Source of the DNA: Apostichopus japonicus
Lineage: Eukaryota > Echinodermata > Holothuroidea > Aspidochirotida > Stichopodidae
Direction: 5' to 3'
NCBI RefSeq assembly: GCF_037975245.1
Contig: NC_092576.1
Span: 43,903,611-43,967,610 of the forward strand
Length of the DNA: 64,000 nt
Made by a program: the position numbers and the translations under genes. Position 1 is the stretch's first letter; each line of letters starts with the position of its first letter. The notes beneath the pieces were generated by a model. The model had not been told where the DNA came from. It did no database searches and was given only the letters and a program-made list of their open reading frames with translations. Positions 61,301-64,000 of the stretch are shown piece by piece.

Positions 61301-62306
61301 ATACCCTAGTCTGGGGAGATTAGCATCTCATGTGTTATAAACAAAGGTCAATGGATAGTTGTGTGGTCATTGCTAATGTATATGTTGTAACACACACAAC
61401 AGTAAGATATAAGCTATATTAGTCAGGCTCGTGTAGGTTTGTCATGCCTAGAATTTCACAATTTATAGTCACTTGCTCAGAAATTTCAGTTCGTAGCAGC
61501 AATCCACTGGCTAAAAACCAATCCCACTCGCGGTTTCTTTGGATGCATACAAGAGCAACGTTTATTTACACTGGCAGGGAAAAAATGGCAGTTACTTGCT
61601 TCTAACTAGCAAATAAGGGATTCTACTGGCTTTCAGCCAGTAAGTATAGCATATTGTGAAAGTTGAGGCTTGCAGGGTATAAAACTATTACCTTAGGACT
61701 GGGTAAATAGGACATCCACTAGGGTGAAAAACTGACCATGTGACAGTCAGGTGTTGACTGTTTTAAACTGCAGGGTCCTCTCTAAGTCCGCAATTATTGT
61801 CTTGGTATTTTTTATGAGAGCTGGTAAAGGTATCGATAAACCTGGTATCTCTAACCCTCGAATCACTCGATAAATAACGATAATTTTCATGTTGTGAATT
61901 TTCTACTTTCAAATGACAAATTCTGCTCACCTATGGAGAGTCAGGGTAGGGCATTTCTGAGCCACCAGATACCAAGATCTGCTTGCCCACGATGAGGCGA
62001 CGAAACATAAGTTTGTCGAGGCCTAGTTAGAAATGAAGAACCAAATTGGGGGATATTTTTCACCATTTCCATTTTCTGCCAATTTTTATCTAGGAACTCA
62101 TAAAGAAAATTACTGACCTGGAAAACGAGGTGAAGGACAAAGACAAACAGCTGACTCTTCAGGAGAGATATATCGATGAACTTCTGCTAAAAGTAATCAC
62201 GGTGTCCCCTGGACTGCTGGACCAGGGCTTCCAACCTAAACCAAGTATCAAGGCCCGCTCACCGGTCCAAAGGTACCAGGCAAAGAAACAGGAGGTAGTT
62301 ATCTGA
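49255..62306 (+). CDS. RAB11FIP (class I, FIP2-like): Class I Rab11 family-interacting protein (whole gene, spliced)
   Basis: Nine exons (49255-49309, 50733-50874, 51944-52075, 54493-54623, 56196-56314, 57157-57309, 59604-59982, 60443-60672, 62094-62306) join in frame to 517 codons plus stop. Domains seen: C2 (about residues 13-125), NPF at 181-183 (EHD-protein ligand type), Ser/Thr/Pro-rich middle (195-445), C-terminal coiled coil and Rab11-binding domain with YIDELLLKV (473-481). Class I FIPs bind phosphatidic acid/phosphoinositides through C2 and dimerise at the RBD to recruit Rab11 and carry cargo from recycling endosomes to the plasma membrane. Length is close to vertebrate FIP2. The C2 loops lack the usual Ca2+-binding Asp (SSPFV in place of SDPY), as expected for Ca2+-independent FIP C2 domains. 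All splice sites were inferred by eye. Confidence 0.9.
49734..50150. mobile_element. PIF/Harbinger-like MITE in Rab11-FIP intron 1
   Basis: Ends AGGCCCGGTCACACTA and TAGTGTGACCGGGCCG are inverted, with TAA directly outside both (49731-49733, 50151-50153). A 3-bp TWA target duplication and GC-rich TIR fit PIF/Harbinger. 417 bp, no transposase. The short ORF at 49675-49866 is chance. Confidence 0.72.
50175..50482. mobile_element. TA-flanked MITE in Rab11-FIP intron 1
   Basis: GGGTGCGTCGGTAT at the left and ATACCGACGCACCC at the right are perfect inverted repeats of 14 bp, flanked by TA (50173-50174, 50483-50484). TA duplication suggests Tc1/mariner-type mobilisation. It lies 21 bp from the preceding MITE. 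Confidence 0.7.
50733..50874 (+). CDS. Rab11-FIP exon 2: first half of C2 domain
   Basis: Acceptor TTTTTTGGCAG, donor GAATT|GTAAGT, phase 1 in and 2 out. It encodes VHRARNLKPRGKDSKSSPFV then TICLGKEKFATSVIEKSQNP and EWNEDCEL. The LGKEKFATSV...PEW string is typical of class I FIP C2 domains. Confidence 0.9.
51944..52075 (+). CDS. Rab11-FIP exon 3: second half of C2 domain
   Basis: Acceptor CTCCTCTCTCAG, donor AGAGG|GTAAGC, phase 2 to 2. It encodes IVRPRDSKLELTVLHQDFF, then LERFLGKVEIPLMEVEAAPK. The usual D-x-D of Ca2+-binding loop 3 is absent. Confidence 0.9.
52310..52975. repeat. About 55-bp minisatellite in Rab11-FIP intron 3
   Basis: Roughly a dozen diverged units containing TTTTTGGAATAAAGTGACC, AATGGAATACAA and TGTCCCTTTTAGAATT. 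Confidence 0.88.
53825..54034. repeat. 21-bp tandem repeat, ten copies, with CRE-like TGATGTCAT
   Basis: Unit ATGGTCTGTGATGTCATAAC plus C/G/A, nearly exact. Because 21 is a multiple of 3, several frames are open; those ORFs are artefacts. Intron 3 of the Rab11-FIP gene. Confidence 0.97.
54493..54623 (+). CDS. Rab11-FIP exon 4: end of C2 domain
   Basis: Acceptor CATTTTATCTAG, donor AAGA|GTGAGT, phase 2 in, 1 out. It encodes GWYKLLGKGSKTKKEDKNRG and EIEITAQMKGD; the W-Y/F-K-L...RGEIE end of the C2 domain is a FIP hallmark. Confidence 0.9.
54970..55045. repeat. 22-bp GT-rich tandem repeat
   Basis: Three units of GTGTGGGTGTGGTGCATGGG-type sequence in Rab11-FIP intron 4. Confidence 0.9.
55190..56020. 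repeat. Minisatellite (about 60 bp) with 87-bp higher-order units, Rab11-FIP intron 4
   Basis: Repeated TGTTGTACACACTGTCCAT, TATTATGTAGCTA and ACAGCATTGTTACAGTATG. From about 55566 to 55840 a longer block with TGCTACAGTATGCTGTTCAC repeats three times nearly exactly. Confidence 0.93.
56196..56314 (+). CDS. Rab11-FIP exon 5: NPF motif
   Basis: Acceptor ACTTTTCCAG, donor GAG|GTAAAT, phase 1 in, 0 out. It contains STNPFAETPDDDNLE; NPF followed by acidic residues is the ligand type bound by EHD proteins, as in vertebrate FIP2. One NPF is seen where FIP2 carries several. Confidence 0.82.
56590..57140. repeat. About 90-bp minisatellite filling Rab11-FIP intron 5
   Basis: Six units with CTAAATAATTGTGTATTCAG, CCCATTGATTTGGATA and GCTTTACGGTACACA. 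The last unit abuts the polypyrimidine tract of the exon 6 acceptor. Minus- and plus-strand ORFs here are periodic artefacts. Confidence 0.93.
57157..57309 (+). CDS. Rab11-FIP exon 6: basic Ser/Pro linker
   Basis: 153 nt, phase 0 both sides, acceptor CTCTGCCCCCCAG, donor AAG|GTAGGC. It encodes a basic, Ser/Pro-rich disordered linker (RLSASSPQKEQSPTFQRQG). No domain. Minisatellites abut it on both sides. Confidence 0.75.
57310..58030. repeat. About 62-bp minisatellite at the start of Rab11-FIP intron 6, with acceptor-like motif per unit
   Basis: About eleven units: AAATGGAAAGTTATAAAAAA, TACTTGGTTTAATCAGCTGC, ATGAGTCCAAATTCCCCCCT, TACAG. It begins immediately after the exon 6 donor. Each unit ends in a pyrimidine run and TACAG. 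Confidence 0.95.
58031..59603. other. Rest of Rab11-FIP intron 6
   Basis: Holds a G-run repeat (58273-58330, GCAAGGTGAGGAGGGGGG twice) and otherwise ordinary sequence. ORFs at 58742-59089 show no similarity that I recognise. Confidence 0.5.
59604..59982 (+). CDS. Rab11-FIP exon 7: central linker with 7-residue duplication
   Basis: 379 nt, acceptor TTTGTTGACAG, donor AGGA|GTAAGT, phase 0 in, 1 out. It opens ETLHGSTPNLADTARSDLDT and repeats ARSDLDT at once (21-nt exact coding duplication), then has a Glu/Lys-rich stretch probably helical (EVEMAMRKVEQTAMKRVEQQ). It is the largest coding exon of the gene. Confidence 0.82.
60050..60290. repeat. C/T-rich tract in Rab11-FIP intron 7
   Basis: Pyrimidine-rich low complexity (CCCTCCCTCC, CACCCCCCTAC). 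The Pro/Ser/Leu-rich ORFs are compositional. Confidence 0.8.
60443..60672 (+). CDS. Rab11-FIP exon 8: Pro/Ser/Thr-rich linker
   Basis: 230 nt, acceptor CTCATTCTCAG, donor GAG|GTAAGT, phase 1 in, 0 out. It encodes FYKPTSKSARRSKATSQYY, then a Pro/Ser/Thr-rich disordered segment. It ends QSLSKE, directly before the coiled coil. Confidence 0.8.
60673..62093. other. Rab11-FIP intron 8
   Basis: No exon, RNA gene or element boundary recognised. Confidence 0.5.
62094..62306 (+). CDS. Rab11-FIP exon 9: coiled coil and Rab11-binding domain, stop
   Basis: 213 nt, acceptor AATTTTTATCTAG, ends at TGA. It encodes ELIKKITDLENEVKDKDKQL (coiled coil) then ERYIDELLLKVITVSPGLLD. The Y-I-D-x-L-L core followed by V and P-x-L-L is the Rab11-binding domain signature; the Ile after Tyr is the contact residue known from FIP2. 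A further 26 residues follow the RBD. Confidence 0.93.
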   Translation, partial: ELIKKITDLENEVKDKDKQLTLQERYIDELLLKVITVSPGLLDQGFQPKPSIKARSPVQRYQAKKQEVVI

Positions 62307-63190
62307 TGATGAGAAATTTTCCCTTTTCAGAAGCAGGAGAGAGCGGTTTCTGGAAAAGAAGTAGGCCCAAAAGTGCCTGTAATCTTTGTATACATGTAAG
62401 AAAAGTTTTATATTTTTAAACAGTAACAGAGAAATCTGTCAATAATAGATAAAAGGTTATTTACGGCTCTGAGGAGTCGATCCGAGATACTTAAAGGCTG
62501 GCAGTTGTGGTTCAGGGTGTATAAGTTTCTCACAAGACTCCCTACCAAATGCTGTGGGTTACAACATAATAAATAGGACTCAGTTAAAGAGCAGTTGTAG
62601 AGTTGGACAGTCAAGATGTGACTGAAATTTGGATGAAAATTTGTAGGCAAATTTGAGATATTATAAGAGATTGGAAGATAAATCCCCAGCTCATACAAAA
62701 GGCTAACCAAAATTGCAGTTTGACCTCTATAAATGAGAGCTTTATTGAGATCCATGCCAAGAAGAATTAATTGGTAGAAATGCTGATGTGTTTTGTTTTT
62801 AGTAATATGTAAGTTTCTTACTCAGTGATACATGTAACCAAGAGAAGCATTTGGGAACAACACAAGAAGTTTGTAGCAAATTTGGAGCAGATGATTTAAT
62901 TTTCTGCTAGTTCCTCCCCCACCCACCTCCTCCCAAATGCCCTCCCCCCCTTTTTGACATATCTAGTCTCCCTTTTCTATTAACTCACCCATCTGCCCCA
63001 CTTTATAAAAAAAATCAGGTTAAATAAAAACTTTTGCACAACTTTCTTTCCAAATCTTGCATTTCGTGTTTTGTAATTATAAACTGCTTTGTATTTCTTT
63101 CTTCTTCTTTTTCCCTTAAAAATGTTTTGTTTTTTTCTGTTTTTGGGGAAATGTTTCAAACATGAATAAACATTAATGTATCAACAGTTT
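62307..63190 (+). other. Rab11-FIP 3'UTR with candidate poly(A) signals
   Basis: Non-coding sequence after the stop. AATAAA hexamers occur at 62568, 63023 and 63165. I cannot tell which is used. A 115-codon minus-strand ORF (62408-62755) is judged chance. Confidence 0.5.
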
Positions 63191-64000
63191 TGCATGAATT
63201 AACCTAAACACCCCAAAAATTGCCAGCAAAAAATACTAATAGTATATTCTATATCGTATTCAAATAGTACTGTTCTTCTTCTTGACAAAAGTCTTGATAT
63301 ATAACAATGGGTTTTTTGTCTTTATATAACAATGGATTCTTTTGTCTTTATAGAACAAAAGAATGGAAAGGAAACAATTGAAGAGGCTTTTTGTTTTGTT
63401 TTGTTTTAAACCGCTGTAGCATTAGAGTCTGATATTGTTAATTCTTATATCCTCATGTATTTATGTAAATGTCATTTTATTTCTGTTTCCGAGCTCACCT
63501 TAATTCATCTCCTAGTCTCATTTTTCACAAACTTTTGTATTCTTCTCTCCAAACCTTTTTTTCCTTTGCTAGAATTATGTTTCTGTAAATTTAAAAGTAG
63601 CTGTTACTTTTGACCTTTTCTGATTTACAAAGTGTGAAATTCCTTCTTTATAAATGTATTCTTCGTATTCCCACCAGTAAACTACATCTATTTATTATTT
63701 TAACATTTTTATTTCCTGACGTATTGTCAGAGACAGTGGGATGTTTGCTCTGTTCTGCTCTCATATCTCTGCCTTTATAACATTTCCTGTCTTGTGAAGT
63801 TGTCACCTACCTGATTGAAGTTAGCAACCACTAACAGCTCATGTAAACCAAGACCCAATTCTTATAAATAGAGGGCAGCAATGCTCATTAAGAACTAACT
63901 GTAACTGTCATAAACACAACATTTCCTTCTGTTCTTTTCTGTTTCTTTATTTCTATTCTCTCTTTTATTATTTTGTTCTTTCCATTTTTCGTTTCTTTTC
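63191..64000. other. T-rich flank, nothing recognised
   Basis: Downstream of the likely Rab11-FIP 3' end. A short duplication, TATATAACAATGG(G/A)TT, occurs at 63298 and 63323. No gene seen. Confidence 0.5.

Overview
This is an intron-rich animal genomic window, not prokaryotic: GT..AG introns, many TIR/TSD elements, a tRNA-derived SINE, minisatellites and TAGGCCTA-rich patches. The NACHT/LRR-like immune receptor gene and the repeat style (AGGTCA-rich composite repeats, 'GGATCCAGG'-ended transposons) suggest a marine deuterostome, most likely an echinoderm such as a sea cucumber. That placement is inference.

Two protein-coding genes can be supported, both on the + strand. Gene 1 (coding about 10074-35667) is an NLR-type receptor. 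A short proline-rich first coding exon starts MGNRVGKSKS (myristoylation-like). It is followed by one large NACHT exon (10969-12470) and two copies of a three-exon LRR-like module, separated by a 120-nt linker exon. Exon lengths and phases are nearly identical in the two modules (209/77/56 and 209/74/71 nt; phases 0-2, 2-1, 1-0). The frame stays open for 828 codons, then reaches an ambiguous last exon near 35650 that looks like a frame-shifted third linker. Two related 5' non-coding exon candidates (ending 3819 and 6585) lie upstream and look like a tandemly duplicated promoter/first exon.

Gene 2 (49255-62306) is a class I Rab11-family interacting protein. Nine exons join in frame to 517 codons: an N-terminal C2 domain, an NPF (EHD-binding type) motif, a low-complexity Ser/Pro middle, and a C-terminal coiled coil with the YID core of the Rab11-binding domain. 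It would act in recycling-endosome traffic. Its introns hold several unrelated minisatellites, and intron 1 holds two adjacent MITEs.

Layout: 1-10000 upstream/intergenic with the duplicated 5' exons; 10-36 kb NLR gene, with a 2.3-kb TIR element, G/C-rich tracts, composite repeats, an intronic segmental duplication and a 47-bp minisatellite in its introns; 36-49 kb intergenic, rich in repeats, with a SINE, several MITEs and a nuclear-receptor-half-site-rich repeat; 49-62.3 kb the Rab11-FIP gene; 62.3-64 kb its 3'UTR and flank. The two genes are neighbours without any evident functional link.

All exon calls come from reading splice sites, phase and protein similarity by eye. No alignment or database search was run.
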